Positions 1 through 11,315 of a stretch of DNA of 64,000 bases are shown here, piece after piece. The first letter of the stretch is position 1, and each line of letters starts with the position of its first letter. The position numbers and the translations under genes were made by a program. Source of the stretch: CAVSWT01 sp963777515 (GTDB taxonomy: Bacteria; Bacteroidota; Ignavibacteria; Ignavibacteriales; Ignavibacteriaceae); NCBI GenBank assembly GCA_963777515.1, contig CAVZQU010000004.1, positions 186,001 through 250,000 of the forward strand, given 5' to 3'. The notes beneath the pieces are model-generated. The model saw nothing but the letters and a program-made list of their open reading frames with translations, was not told the DNA's origin and did not search any database.

Positions 1-478
1 TGAGGATTTCATAAACTATCTCCTAATTTTGTATAAAACCCTAACTATTAATTTTTATAACAAAAATTATTTTTAGTTTCGCTGCACTTTCCAGTTATGA
101 ACTATAGTCGTTTATATTCAATCACAAAATAAAAGCAGCAGAAAATGGTAAACATTAAGATCTAATGCATAACATTTTTTATTCAATACTAATTTTAGAA
201 ATGAAGTATGATATATAATTTAGATTTAACATATGACTCCACTTCAATAAGTTTTGTCACAAACAATTATGTTAAATGATTCAGGAAAGTAATTCGGAAT
301 GTTATCACTGTAAATTAATCAAGATATATGCACAGCAATTTTAACTCTCTCGGATTAAAATGACATCAAATATATAGCGAATATATTTTCAGAAGTCAAG
401 AAAAATAAATTTGACAAATAATAATTGTTGTTTAATAACAAATAATAATAAGTACATCTTCGCTATAGAAAAGGGTCC
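1..478. other. Intergenic DNA at window start
   Basis: This AT-rich stretch lies downstream of the 479-4238 gene, which is on the minus strand. I see no convincing reading frame, RNA gene, strong hairpin or repeat in it on either strand. Confidence 0.6.
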
Positions 479-3400
479 TTATTTTAATAATATCATCTTC
501 CTTGTCTTAATAAATTCTCCTGCTTTTATTTGATAGAAATAAACTCCGCTTGAAAGATATGCTGCATTAAATTCAACTTCATATTCTCCAGGCTGCTTTG
601 CTTCATTTACAAGAGTTGTAACCTCTCTTCCCAATACATCATAAACTTTTAATTGTACAGACGAGGCATCGCCTCGTCTCTACGGAAGGGATGGAGTATT
701 TTATTTTTGTTGTTGGGTTGAATGGATTGGGATAGTTTTGTGATAATGAATAATTAGTCGGATAATCATTAATTTGTTCAACACTAACTTGGGAACCGAA
801 AAAATATTCTAAAGCATTATCCAAGTGCGCACGCCAGCTTCCCCAACTGTGTGCTTCATGCCATTCTTTCCATGTCAGTTCATAGCCTTTAGTTAACAAT
901 TTATCTCTAAAATTTTGTCCATCGTTCATTATCTCTGCTTCATAGGTTCCCCAATCTATATACCATCTAATTTCTTTTTTTAATCCATTTAAAACAGAAT
1001 AATAAACCTCATGAGTTTTGGGAGAATATGAAGGAGAGAATAATCCTGCTAATCCAAATTGGTCTGGATGGTTATAACAGATTTGCGTGGAAATCAAACC
1101 ACCATACGAAAGCCCAATCATTGCCCGGTTACTTGGATTTTTTATTGTTTTATAAACTGAATCGATATGCGGCATTAATTCATCAATAATGAATGATTCA
1201 AATTGTTGTGTTTTCGTAAACGCATATTCACTATCTCTTTCAACCGGAGGAACAAAAACACCAATGATCGGCTCTATCTTTTGGTTTGCAATTAAATAGT
1301 CCAAAACATTTGCTGCACTGCCAAGTGTTAAATATTCCAGCCCATCATGAAATAAAGCAACCGGAAAAGTATTATTATCTTGAGCTTGATAGTTAAAGGG
1401 CAAATAAACTTTTATTGTACGCGTATTTTGAAGCAATGTACTTTTATATGAAAATGTTTCCAAAGTGCCATGTGAAATGTTTGAATAGTATTTTATTTCC
1501 GGCGGCTGTATATAATTTGGCATTGCTAACTCTGAATTAGGGCCAAATCCTCCACTAACCTTATTTGGATTTAAGGGATCAAGAATCCAGGTAGTCCTAT
1601 TTATAACATATTGATAATCTAACCTCGCATCCGGCTCGTATTCAGCTTCATAGTACCAAAAATTAGTGCCACTTAATTTAGTCATTGGATACGCTTCTTT
1701 TAGCCAGTTGTTTGCATCCCCGGGGATGTTTACACTTGTTGCTGTTCCTTGATATACATAATAGACTATGGAAGTATCTTCAATAAATGGAAAATGCTCA
1801 GTAGAATTAATGAAACTGTCGATAACTGCCTGCTTATTTCCAATTGTCGAATTTACTTTTTCTACAAATGCTTTAAACCTAGGACCTTTCAATTCGATAT
1901 CCATTTGAACTTTTAGAATTACGTGGCCGCCGTAAGCGCCCATATCGTTGCGGATAGTTCCTCTTGAAGGGAAAAGCGCATTACCTAAATTATTAGGGTC
2001 TTCAATGTCATTAAACGATGAATCGGGATTTCCTGCGTCAACACAAGGGGAAGTTGAGTTCAGATAATAATTAACCGTATCAGTAAAGTCAGGATTATTA
2101 TTTATGTTACCTGTACCAGAATAACCTCCTTCTATATCACTATAATTAATAGTCACTGTACCTGAAAGCTGTGGATTTGACGCAGCAGTATTTCCCCACA
2201 AAATAGAATTTGATATGGCTGGGGACCATCCTCCCAGCGAAAATATACCTCCTGCTTGACTTCCTGTAGCTGTATTAAAAGCAACTGTATTATTTACTAA
2301 TAGAGGAGGCTGCAAACCAGCTATGGATTTAATACAACTAATACCACCTCCAACAGATGATTTATTTCTTGCAATAACATTTTTTGCAATAATAGAATTA
2401 CTTCCATCACTTAAATTAATTCCTCCTCCATATGAACTATTTTTACCTTGGGCGATATTATCAATTACTATGTTGTTATAAAATTGTAGAGATTGGTCAG
2501 TCGCATATAGATGCAAACCTCCTCCATAACAAGGATATTGATTACAATTAGGGGCAAGAGCTTTATTACGTGCAATAAAATTTCCTGTAATTAAAACGTT
2601 TGAGAAAACAACACCTATTCCGCCACCATTTGCGTTCCAATTTGTTGCATTTGAAATTGCAGTATTATCAGTTATAGAGTTGTTTAATAACCTTGTCCCT
2701 GAACCAGCTATGAAAACTCCTGCTGCTCCTGCCTGAGAAATGGCACAAGTGATTTTGTTATTACTGATAATATTGTATTCAATGATAGAATTTTCACCAC
2801 AAGAAATTCCCCCACCGAAGGAATGGCTTAATGTTGTTCGAGTAATTTCATTACCAGTTATTATATTATGACTGATTCGACAACCTGTACTTGCTGCAAT
2901 ACCTCCTCCACCTTTATCATATGTCCCATAAAATTCATCATATACAATTATGCCTGTACCGCCGGTAATTGTGAATCCGCAAAGGACTGAGTTAGTATCT
3001 TCACCACTATTAAATGTTACAACAGAAGCGCTATCCGGATATGCTGGTTTGCTTCCATTAATTATTGTTTTTGATATATGAGAAGTATCATCGTCAATTA
3101 AATAGTGGCTAGCAACAGTTATAGCCTTGCCTCTGAAGTTTATATTTTCATAATAAGTCCCTTCCTTAACTAGAACAATATCGCCATTGTTCGATGCATT
3201 AATCGCTTCTTGAATTGAAGAATAATTAGTTGGAACTAATAAAGTATCATCTGAAAATATTTCGGAGGTTGCGTATCCTACTGCTCCAGCTGATAATGTT
3301 GATCCGCCCAAATACCACATTTTATAAAAATTATTTGTTGAGTCATAAATGACAGCAGGGAATGAAACAAAAGCATTGTCCCAGCTGCCGGAAGTTACGT

Positions 3401-4238
3401 CTATAAGAATAGAAGGATTCTTTGTCCAGGGCCCTTCGAAATTTGAAGATGTTGCATAACCTATACGCCAGTCCCCAAAAGCCCCACCTGCATATAATAA
3501 ATAGTATAAAGATGTATTGTGATTGTAAACCACACTGCATGGATTTATTCTAGGAGTATCCCAATCGCCTGCTGCACCTACATCAAGAATTGGATTTGGA
3601 GATTTTGTCCAATTGCTTCCGTCAGGTGAAGTTGCAAACCCTCCTCTATAATATGTACCATCAGAACCACTGTAAATCATTTTAAACGTACTTCCGTCAA
3701 AAACAACTGGTCCCGGAGCAACTGATACATCATCCCATTTTCCATAAGCTCCAACATTTATTACCGGGTTAGTAGGGTCTTTAGTCCAACTGAGGCCATC
3801 TAAAGATGTTGCATGTCCGACAAGTTCTAAATTTCCATTACCTCCTAAATACCACATATGATATACGGTGTCAACTTTAATTACCCAAGGGAAATATACA
3901 TCCATATTATCCCATGAGCCTGAACTCCCCAATTCTAAAACAGGGCTATCATGTTTTGTCCAATTTAATCCATCAGAAGAATAAGCGTAACCTATACGAA
4001 TATAAGAACCATTTACTCCTCCATACCACATTTTGTAAATACCATTTTCAAATATTATTGTTTGTCCGGCTATACCACCGTTGTCCCATTCTCCTGGTTG
4101 GCCAGGTTCTAAAACCGGGGCGCCATATTTAATCCATGATGTTTGAGCTAATGTGCTGTTAAGAAATAATATGTACAAAATGAGCAAAAGCATTTTGAAA
4201 TATTTTTGAAATTCATTGTAACAAATTGGCAGTCTCAT
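479..4238 (-). CDS. Three-part secreted protein: propeller, beta-helix and esterase with T9SS sorting domain (frameshifted near C-terminus)
   Basis: A predicted secreted or surface enzyme. After a signal peptide (hydrophobic run at residues 16-31), residues about 35-335 hold five repeats with MWY...G and SWDN-like motifs, as in five-bladed glycosidase-type propellers. Residues about 340-770 look like a right-handed parallel beta-helix. Residues about 800-900 resemble a CBM48/E-set domain. Residues about 920-1150 are an Esterase_put (PF00756, Fes-like) alpha/beta hydrolase with nucleophile motif GLSYGG near residue 1044. The sorting signature SQNYPNPFNPTTKIKYSIP follows. The frame then breaks at a small palindrome (655-683). 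The rest of the sorting domain (VQLKVYDVLGREV to KTRKMILLK, stop at 479-481) is intact in another frame, so the gene is annotated to 479. The start is supported by an AAGGAGG ribosome site. Substrate unknown; sugar-ester cleavage is a guess. Confidence 0.75.
655..683. repeat. Short palindromic repeat inside the T9SS sorting-domain coding sequence
   Basis: The arms AGACGAGGC (659-667) and GCCTCGTCT (671-679) are perfect inverted copies with a 3-base loop, flanked by GTAC and CTAC. The element sits in the loop between the KYSIP and VQLKVYDVLG strands of the sorting domain. In one frame it reads VETRR and in the next RGDASSVQLK, so a single-base indel inside it accounts for the frame change. The reading resembles an in-frame palindromic insertion element. 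No second copy was seen in this window. Confidence 0.6.
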
Positions 4239-4255
4239 ACTCCTCCTTGTAATAA

Positions 4256-4561
4256 TTATTTTTTTAATATCATTTCTTTATTTTCTAAATAATTGTAGGT
4301 TTTTAGTTGATAGTAATAAGCTCCCTCTTGTAATAATCCAGAATTAAATTCAACTTCATAACTTCCGGCATTTTGTTCTTTATCAACTAAAGTTTCTATT
4401 AACTTTCCTTCCGAATTATAGACGGACAGTTCTACTTTTGTTGTATAGGCTATACAGTATTTTATTACTGTTTTATCTTTAAATGGATTAGGATAATTCT
4501 GACTTAAAAAAAATTCATTAGGAACCAGATGATTTGTAAAACCGTTTTTTATTTGGTTCAT
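4256..4561 (-). CDS. Stand-alone T9SS sorting-domain mini-protein (copy 1)
   Basis: 101 residues. After about 18 non-hydrophobic residues the protein is entirely a type IX secretion C-terminal sorting domain: FFLSQNYPNPF, then IKYCIAY, LSVYNSEGKLI, GSYEVEFN and a final KEMILKK. There is no cargo domain and no visible signal peptide, which sorting-domain proteins normally need to reach the periplasm. It aligns end to end, without gaps, with the 101-residue protein at 9098-9403. Both have a GGGAATAA stretch just before the start codon and a TTGTACA further upstream. It lies between a hybrid histidine kinase gene (ends 4695) and the large T9SS protein (starts 4238), 17 bases before the latter, so co-transcription is likely. 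Function unknown: a decayed cargo protein or a dedicated small partner are both possible. Confidence 0.7.
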   Translation of the reverse strand: MNQIKNGFTNHLVPNEFFLSQNYPNPFKDKTVIKYCIAYTTKVELSVYNSEGKLIETLVDKEQNAGSYEVEFNSGLLQEGAYYYQLKTYNYLENKEMILKK

Positions 4562-4694
4562 GTTTTATTCCCTATGTACAAATACATAAAAAATGATCTT
4601 TCAAGAGATACGATTTTATGGAGCGGATTTCTATAAGATTTGTAGTTGATTTTTACAAATTTGTCTTCAATAATTGAAAACGGAAAGGAAATGA

Positions 4695-7600
4695 CTAATT
4701 TTGGTTAATTTTATGAAGGTATTGGGAAGGAGAGATACCAAATTGTTCTTTAAAGCATTCTGTAAAGTAAGCAGAACTATTAAAACCAACTTCCAATGCA
4801 ATTTGCGATATATTTCCAAATTTCTTTTCCATTAATTCAGTTGCTTTTTGTAGCCTTATTCTGCGGATCAATTCTACTGGGGATTCGCCTGTTAATGAAA
4901 CTAATTTTTTGTGCAACAATGAACGGCTAATAAATAATTTTTCAGCAAGTAATTCAACACAAAATGATTCCGAAGATATGTTTTTAGATATTGTGTTTAC
5001 AACTTTATTTAGAAATTCTTTATCTAAATTATTAACCTTGGAATCATCTAGTTCAAGCAATCCATGCTTTCTAAAATGATCGTGGATTCGTTTTCTTTGC
5101 TCAATTAAGTTTTTAATTCTCTCGGCTAATTCATTAGGTTCAAAAGGCTTCATGATATAATCATCCGCTCCGATTTTAAACCCATTAATCTTATCCTGGC
5201 TGGATGCTTTTGCTGTAAGTAAAATTATCGGAATATGACTTGTTCGTTCATCAGATTTTAACTTTTCACAAAGTTTAAAGCCATCCAGCTTCGGCATCAT
5301 AACATCACTTATAATTAAATCCGGAATTTGATCAATTGATTTTTCCCAGCCTTCTTCACCATTGCAGGCTTCAGTAATATTAAAACCATTTTCTAAATTT
5401 TGTTTGATGTAGTTACGTACATCATAAGTTGTCTTCTATTATCAGTAAAAGTGGTTTACCATTTTCACTTATAAAATTTAATTTATTATTAATAGTTGAT
5501 TCTTCTGAAATCTGTTTAGAACGAATATTTAATAAATTGTCGTTATCTGAATTAATAATTTCTTCAGGCTTTAAATGATCTTTACCCAATGGAATATTGA
5601 TTTTGAAAGTTGTTCCTTTCCCTTCTATACTTTCCACCTCAATAGTTCCTTTATGAAGCTCTAATAATTCTTTTGTAAATGCCAATCCTATCCCTGTACC
5701 TTCATATTCCTTGTTATGAGCATGATCTACTTGATAGAAACGGTCGAATATCTTAGCTATTTTTTCTTTTGGAATTCCTACACCGGTGTCACTTATACTA
5801 AGAGTGAAAAAATTATCTTTGCTCTCTGCCTTTACTATGATTCTTCCTCCCTCGGGAGTAAACTTAAACGCATTAGAAAGCACATTATTAATTATCTTCT
5901 CAATTTTTTCTTTATCAAAGTATACAATAATTTCTTCTTCACTTGTTTCAAATTTTAAAGTGATATTTTTTCTTTCTGCATAACTAGTAAATGAAATTAC
6001 AATAGTTTTTAAAAAGGGGATTATATTTTGAGGAGAGGTTCTTAGCTTCATATTTCCGGATTCAAGCTTAGAAATTTCAAGAAGCTGGTTCACTAAGTTT
6101 AGCAATCTTTTTGCATTCTTATGAATCACGCTTAATTTTTCTTTTGATCTTTTCTCTTTGGTTTCATCAATCATCTGTTTAACAGGGCCGAGTATTAAAG
6201 TTAAAGGTGTTCTAAATTCGTGAGATATATTTGTAAAGAAACGTGATTTTAATTCATCAACTTCATGAAGCTTTTCTGTTTCAAACCTGTTCATCTCATA
6301 TTCGTGTTTAATTTTTATTCTTTTCATCTGCATTTTCCAAATAAAATAAATTGTGCCGAAGAAGAACAGAGCAAAGAAAGAATATGCAAGATTTGTTTTC
6401 CACCAGGGTGGGGTAATTATAATTTTAAGTGATGCACCTTTTTTGTTCCAAACTCCATCTCTATTTGAAGCTAATACTTTAAAAATATAGTTCCCGGGAC
6501 TAAGATTTGTATAGGTTGCATTTCTTTGATATCCAGCGTTAACCCAATCTTCATCAAAATTTTCTAAAAAGTATTTGTATTTATTTTTATTCGGCTCACT
6601 AAATTGTATCCCTACAAAATCGAACCGAAGATCATTTTGATTATAAGGAAGTGTGATTTCTTTTAACTCGGAAACAATGCCCTTTATATTTATCTTTTCC
6701 TCAGGCTTGTTAAAAAGAGATATTTTAGTGATAATTGTTTTTGGCGGGATAGGGTCATCTTTAATACTATCTGCATTGAAAATTACAATTCCATTATGGG
6801 ATCTGAATTTACTGTTAATAAAGAGCATAGTTTCATTAGGGCCTTTACAATGACTATGTGAATATGGTAAGAAAAAATTATCTGAGATACCGTCTTCTTT
6901 TGTGTAGCGTTTTATGATTTTGGTTGTAGTGTTGAATTTGAATAATCCGTTATCTGTTTTTAGCCACAAATTGTTATTATTATCTTCTAAAATTCCCCAA
7001 ATTGAATTGGAGATCAATCCATCTTTCCTGCCGAAACACTCAATTACTTTATTGGTTTTCCTGTCAAATAAATTCAAACCGGTGTAATAATCAGCTATCC
7101 AGAAATTACCATTTTTATCTTCATAAATTGATAGCACACAATTGAAACCACAATATTTAAATGTTTCGGTTTTCCTTTCAAATTTATTCAACCCACCGAA
7201 GTTTGTTCCAAACCATAATGTGCCTTGACGATCTTCATAAAAAGAACGTGCACTATTATTTGTTAAACTTGAACTATCATTGGGATTATTCTTGAATTGA
7301 GTTAGTTTATTTTTTGTCAAATCATATTTGTAATATCCATAGCCGTCAGTTCCTATCCAAATAAACCCAAGATTATCCTGATGCATTAATAAAATAATTT
7401 TATTTGCCAAGTTTACAAGCTCATTCGGATTATTAAATAAAAAATGATGAGAACCGATTGTAGGGTTAAATTTGATTAAGCCTTTACTGAATGTTCCAAT
7501 CCATATGTTTCCAGACTTATCTATAAAAGTTGTATATACATTATCTTGTGTAATACTTATTTCGTTTTGAAGATAATAATTGAATTTACCATTTATCAAA

Positions 7601-8868
7601 TCATACTTTTCTAATCCTTGATGTGAAACTAACCATATAAACCCTTTAGGATCGTATGCTAATGAATTAGCAGTGGTATTATTTAAATTTGTAAAATTAT
7701 AATGTTCCTCAAATGGTAGCTGAAATTTTATTTTTCTTTTGTCCCATTTCCATAAACCCAATCCCCAGGAACCTATCCATATGATATTCGAACGGTCTCT
7801 ATAAACACAAAATATATGATTACCATAACTATTTTTAGAAACATCAGGATCTATTGTATAATTCTTAAAGGATTTAGTTTTTGTATCAACACAAAACATA
7901 CCGTGTGCACCAGCATAAAATCCACTCAAAATTGAACCATTTTTGTCTTCAACAATACCGCCCATTGGCATATCACGCTTGGTAAAACGCTCTTCTTTTT
8001 TTATTGGGAATTCTATGTAAGAATTAAATACTTTTTTTTGAGGATCGAGACTGCATAATGAATGAAATGAAGTCATCCATATAATGCCATTACTCGATTT
8101 ATAAAGTGACTGTATCCATCCAATTTTTTTATTAGGATTAATAATATTATTAAACCGATATTGTGAGAGAGTTTTATTATTTAAATTAAACTCCCATAAA
8201 CCATCCTCCGCAGTACCTAACAAAAGATTTCCGATAAATGAATCTTCAGTTATTGCATTTACGCAAAGATTTTCAAAATAAGATTTTGATGATTTATAAA
8301 CTTTTTTATCTCCATACCTAAAATAAAAACGTGTGAAGGTTTCTTTTTTAGTGTTAAATAAATTTAATCCTTCAGCTGTGCCTACCCAAAACTTCCCAGT
8401 ATGATCTTCATATATGGAATAAATTTCGTTACTATTTACACTATTTGAATCTTTAGAACCATATCGATAAGATTTAAATGTTTCGCTAGCTCTATTAAAT
8501 TTGTTTAAACCATTTAATGTACCTATCCATAAACATTGTTTCTTGTCTTCAAAGATTACTGTAATTCTCCTTCCGCTTATACTGCTGTTATCGTTTTCTT
8601 CAGGCTGAAAAATTTTCATTGAATAACCATCGTATTTTACCAAACCGTTTTGTGTCCCCAGCCATAAATACCCAAGATGATCTTGAAGGATACAAGTTAC
8701 ACTATTCTCAGGTAGTCCATCTTCAATAGAAATATTTTCAAATACAGGTGTTATAAATTTGGGATTGCTGCTTTGCGGAAAGGATTCTGAGCAGAAAGAT
8801 ATAATTATAAATAAGCAAATAATAAAATAATTTATTATCTGATTGCGCGTATATTTTTCCCAGGTCAT
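4695..8868 (-). CDS. Hybrid two-component system protein with propeller sensor, kinase, receiver and AraC output (one frameshift)
   Basis: A one-protein signal transducer of about 1390 residues. A signal peptide (residues about 12-32) is followed by reg_prop repeats (motifs such as LPENSV, GYLWLGT, GLNKF) forming a periplasmic two-propeller sensor, a Y_Y_Y domain (about 720-800), a transmembrane helix (about 820-840), HisKA with phospho-acceptor NISHEF (His about 883), HATPase_c (N box, DTGVGIP, GTGIGL), a receiver (IISDVMMPKLDG) and an AraC-type helix-turn-helix ending QFGISPSQYLHK. The frame breaks in the first receiver strand: EDN is followed by one extra base (near 5420), after which DVRNYI continues in the next frame. 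In Bacteroidetes such proteins sense polysaccharide fragments and activate nearby genes; here the likely targets are the adjacent secreted proteins. A conserved promoter lies at 8983-9011. Confidence 0.9.
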
Positions 8869-8949
8869 ATGCCCCTAAAAAAATAATTATTCATTAAATA
8901 AAAATATTTGGGGTAGAATATCTCGGACTGGATTTCAGGAACACAAATG

Positions 8950-9020
8950 TTAATAAACCCCTAAAAGAAAAATACTGGATTAATTTTATGACATTAAAGA
9001 GATAAAGTCAATAAAAATTT
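8950..9020 (-). promoter_or_regulatory. 71-base promoter block, copy A, upstream of hybrid kinase 4695-8868
   Basis: This block matches 14306-14376 at 65 of 71 positions with no gap. Read on the minus strand it contains TTGACT (9006-9011) and TAAAAT (8983-8988) separated by 17 bases, a textbook sigma-70 arrangement. Both hexamers are identical in the other copy. A transcript would start about 100 bases before the kinase gene. Confidence 0.65.
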
Positions 9021-9097
9021 AATTGTAAAAAATAAAATCCCTTTCCACAGTAAATTGATAAAAGACAGGAGGAGAGGGAACAAGTAATAAAAGTTTA

Positions 9098-9403
9098 TCA
9101 CTTCATTAAAATCATCTTCTTCGTTTGAATTAAGTCCCCTGCTTTTAATTGATAGAAATAAACCCCGCTTGGAAGTGATGTTGCATCGAATTCAACTTCA
9201 TAAGTTCCGGCCTCTTGTTCAGCAGTAATTAAATTTTTTATAGGATGTCCTTTAGCATTAAACACCGAAATATTTATTTCAGTTTTATAAGGCACGCAGT
9301 ATTTTATTTTTGTTTTATCTTGAAATGGATTTGGATAGTTCTGACTTAAAAGAAACTTCAAAGGAATCATTTCATCATGGTTAGTGCTTTTCACAGCATT
9401 CAT
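9098..9403 (-). CDS. Stand-alone T9SS sorting-domain mini-protein (copy 2)
   Basis: 101 residues from the ATG at 9403, which follows an AGAGGGAATAAT leader. An in-frame start 54 bases further upstream exists but lacks the shared leader. The sequence is LLSQNYPNPFQDKTKIKYC, then INISVFNAKG, GTYEVEFD, GVYFYQLKAGD and KKMILMK: a complete T9SS sorting domain preceded by about 18 polar residues and no signal peptide. It is collinear in length with the mini-protein at 4256-4561. It follows two lipoprotein genes and precedes the promoter of the 4695-8868 kinase. A protein with this domain alone would be expected to stay in the cytoplasm unless exported in an unusual way. No function can be assigned. 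Confidence 0.7.
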   Translation of the reverse strand: MNAVKSTNHDEMIPLKFLLSQNYPNPFQDKTKIKYCVPYKTEINISVFNAKGHPIKNLITAEQEAGTYEVEFDATSLPSGVYFYQLKAGDLIQTKKMILMK

Positions 9404-9529
9404 ATTATTCCCTCTTTTTTTTATTTGTACAAGAAGAAATAGAAAATCATTGAACATATTTATAACTTTTAGAAAAGTATTATTCTATAACAATTAGATA
9501 AAAATCTATCAATTTTGTTCATTAAAATT

Positions 9530-9551
9530 GCCCGGACTTATTTGTCCGGGC
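9530..9551 (-). terminator. Hairpin terminator after lipoprotein gene 9624-10220
   Basis: GCCCGGAC and GTCCGGGC form a perfect 8-bp stem around a 6-base loop. On the minus strand it lies about 75 bases past the stop of the lipoprotein gene and is followed by AATTTTAA, a weak U-tract. It would separate the lipoprotein from the downstream mini-protein gene. Confidence 0.6.
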
Positions 9552-9623
9552 TGGATTGGTATTTAATTTATGTATTTGAAAAACTTAAAATAGAAAGCTC
9601 ATAAGGCTACCATTCTTGATTAC

Positions 9624-10220
9624 TCATTTGATATGAAAATTCCCCATTTCGCATGGGAAAAGACTTGCTCCATCCCAGTGTGCTCCCCAGGGAGTATCAA
9701 ATCCATTAATGAAATCAAGAGGATCTACATTCCAAAATACCTCAGCTTTCTCTCTGGTATCAAGATAAGGTATCCACCAATTTTCAAAATCAGGCGCCTT
9801 TCCATTATCTACAATTACGTAGCATTCATATATATCAAGCTGTTCAGGTACTGTACTGTTTTTTATCTGACCTCCAATGATAGCAACTGTCCCATATCCT
9901 GGAACGTCATAATAAACTTTCAATGATAAAACATTTCCGTGCTCTTTAGCTTGAAATAAAGATTGCATGTTGATTTCATATTGCCCATCAACAGTACCAT
10001 CTGCATATTCACGTGCAGTAAAAGTACTTACAATTATTTTTCCTTCATACTTCATGTTTCCAGAGCCCACAACCTGATGGACAACGCGACCTTTTTTATC
10101 AAGACTTACCGTAGGACTCTGATCTGTCGGCGCTACAGGTGATGGTGATTTATCAGCGCAGCCTATGAGGATTAACCCCATGAAAGAAATAAGGACAAGT
10201 ATAAATTGAAATTTTTTCAT
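9624..10220 (-). CDS. Secreted lipoprotein of unknown function
   Basis: 198 residues. A type II signal peptide (MKKFQFILVLISF...LIGC, lipobox Cys at about residue 21) is followed by a Pro/Ser-rich linker (SPSPVAPTDQSPT) and a domain of about 150 residues rich in beta-strand-like sequence, ending WGAHWDGASLFPCEMGNFHIK. I recognise no family. A good AAAAGGAG ribosome site lies about 10 bases upstream. The neighbouring gene 10286-10948 encodes another lipoprotein with a similar N-terminus, so the two may be diverged or functionally paired. Both sit downstream of the hybrid kinase 11316-14105 on the same strand and are plausible targets of it. Confidence 0.75.
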   Translation of the reverse strand: MKKFQFILVLISFMGLILIGCADKSPSPVAPTDQSPTVSLDKKGRVVHQVVGSGNMKYEGKIIVSTFTAREYADGTVDGQYEINMQSLFQAKEHGNVLSLKVYYDVPGYGTVAIIGGQIKNSTVPEQLDIYECYVIVDNGKAPDFENWWIPYLDTREKAEVFWNVDPLDFINGFDTPWGAHWDGASLFPCEMGNFHIK

Positions 10221-10285
10221 AGAAATGTTTCTCCTTTTAATTTGTTTTTATTCATTCTCTATTTATAATCTATAGCATATAGAGC

Positions 10286-10948
10286 CTATTTATTTTTAGG
10301 AACAAGCTGTAATTTAAATTCTAATTTATCATTCGAACCATCATCGTCATTTCCATGGTGGACGAACCTAAAAACAAAATTAAGTTTATATAATTCTCCG
10401 TTTTGTCCTTCAAGTGTTCCATTAGCTTTAAAACCATAAGCTGTCGGCATTATGATGGTCCTGTTCATAAGCAAAATAATCATTATCTGTGGCTGTAAAA
10501 TGAGAGAGGCCGGTAGCCATTGGTTCGTGACTACATATAAAGTCACGCAAATTTCCAGATGAAGGGTTAGTTTCAGTTTGCCAGATCATAGCTGTGTAAT
10601 CATGTGCTTTTTCCAGATCAATCATTCTTCGAAGATTTGGGTCTGCATTTGGAAGATAGAGTTCTTTAACGTTAACTATATCAATGCCGCCTTCAGAATT
10701 GCAAAACTTAGAAATATCATTAATGCCAAGCGTAAGTGCTAATCCAGCATCATCATCATAAAAGAAATAGAACCATATTAGCCTCATATCTGATTATCGA
10801 TGCCCCTTGCTCGGAATTTTTTTGTAACGAAACATCGTTACTAGTGGTTTCATTAGTTTCCACTGGAGCTATTGAGTTTGTCTGAACATCCCGTTATTAG
10901 GAGTCCGAAAAATGTTATAAGTGCAAAAACACAAAATAATTTTTTCAT
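10286..10948 (-). CDS. Secreted lipoprotein, unknown function, at least two frameshifts
   Basis: The start is the ATG at 10948: MKKLFCVFALITFFGLLITGC is a clear lipoprotein signal peptide. The frame is lost just after the Cys (about 10885), where QTNSIAPVETNETT continues in another frame, and again near 10440, where HHNADS passes to YGFKANGTLEGQNGE. The stitched protein is about 220 residues and ends KLEFKLQLVPKNK. Its middle contains LEKAHDYTAMIWQTETNPSSG and FICSHEP. No family recognised. The continuity of coding sequence across the breaks argues for sequence errors or very recent decay. Confidence 0.55.
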
Positions 10949-11315
10949 TGAATCTCTCCTTTATAGTTTTTAAATTGTTTCTCTAAATAGCTTTAGAGAA
11001 GTAGTTAATTAAAAGTTGCTTGATCATGTGCATTAGTCTATCAAATGGAAATATCATTATTGTTATTTTCAATAATTGAAAAGTAAATCTTGATCTCTCT
11101 GAAGGGAAAGAGATCAATATTCTAGTATTGCAAATAATTCGTTTATATAATAAATGTTTGATTTTTGTTATGCTATAACAATTGTGTAAGAAACTATAAG
11201 AATTGTGGAATTGAGCTAAAAAACCAGCCTTCAAGGTTTTTTTATTCGAGAATCATAACAGATGAGACAGTATTTTCAAAAATTTAATTTATAAGGATGT
11301 TGATTACTTTGAAGG
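10949..11315. other. Intergenic region between hybrid kinase and lipoprotein genes
   Basis: About 370 bases. It contains a hairpin (11090-11117), reported separately, and an open frame of 83 codons on the minus strand (10983-11234) that has no recognisable family or ribosome site and is not accepted as a gene. The promoter for the lipoprotein gene should lie here, but I cannot define it. Confidence 0.5.
11090..11117 (-). terminator. Possible terminator after hybrid kinase 11316-14105
   Basis: TTGATCTCT and AGAGATCAA pair as a perfect 9-bp stem around a 10-base loop, about 200 bases beyond the kinase stop. The following minus-strand sequence has only a short T-run (ACTTTTC), so the assignment is tentative. 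An operator-like palindrome is an alternative. Confidence 0.35.

Noticed and set aside
5300..5430. Programmed frameshift in the hybrid kinase
   Set aside because: No slippery heptamer or downstream structure stands out, and similar one-base shifts occur in many unrelated genes of the window, so error is simpler.
10983..11234. 83-codon open frame on the minus strand in the intergenic region after the hybrid kinase
   Set aside because: No family, no ribosome site, composition like translated AT-rich spacer, and it overlaps a hairpin.
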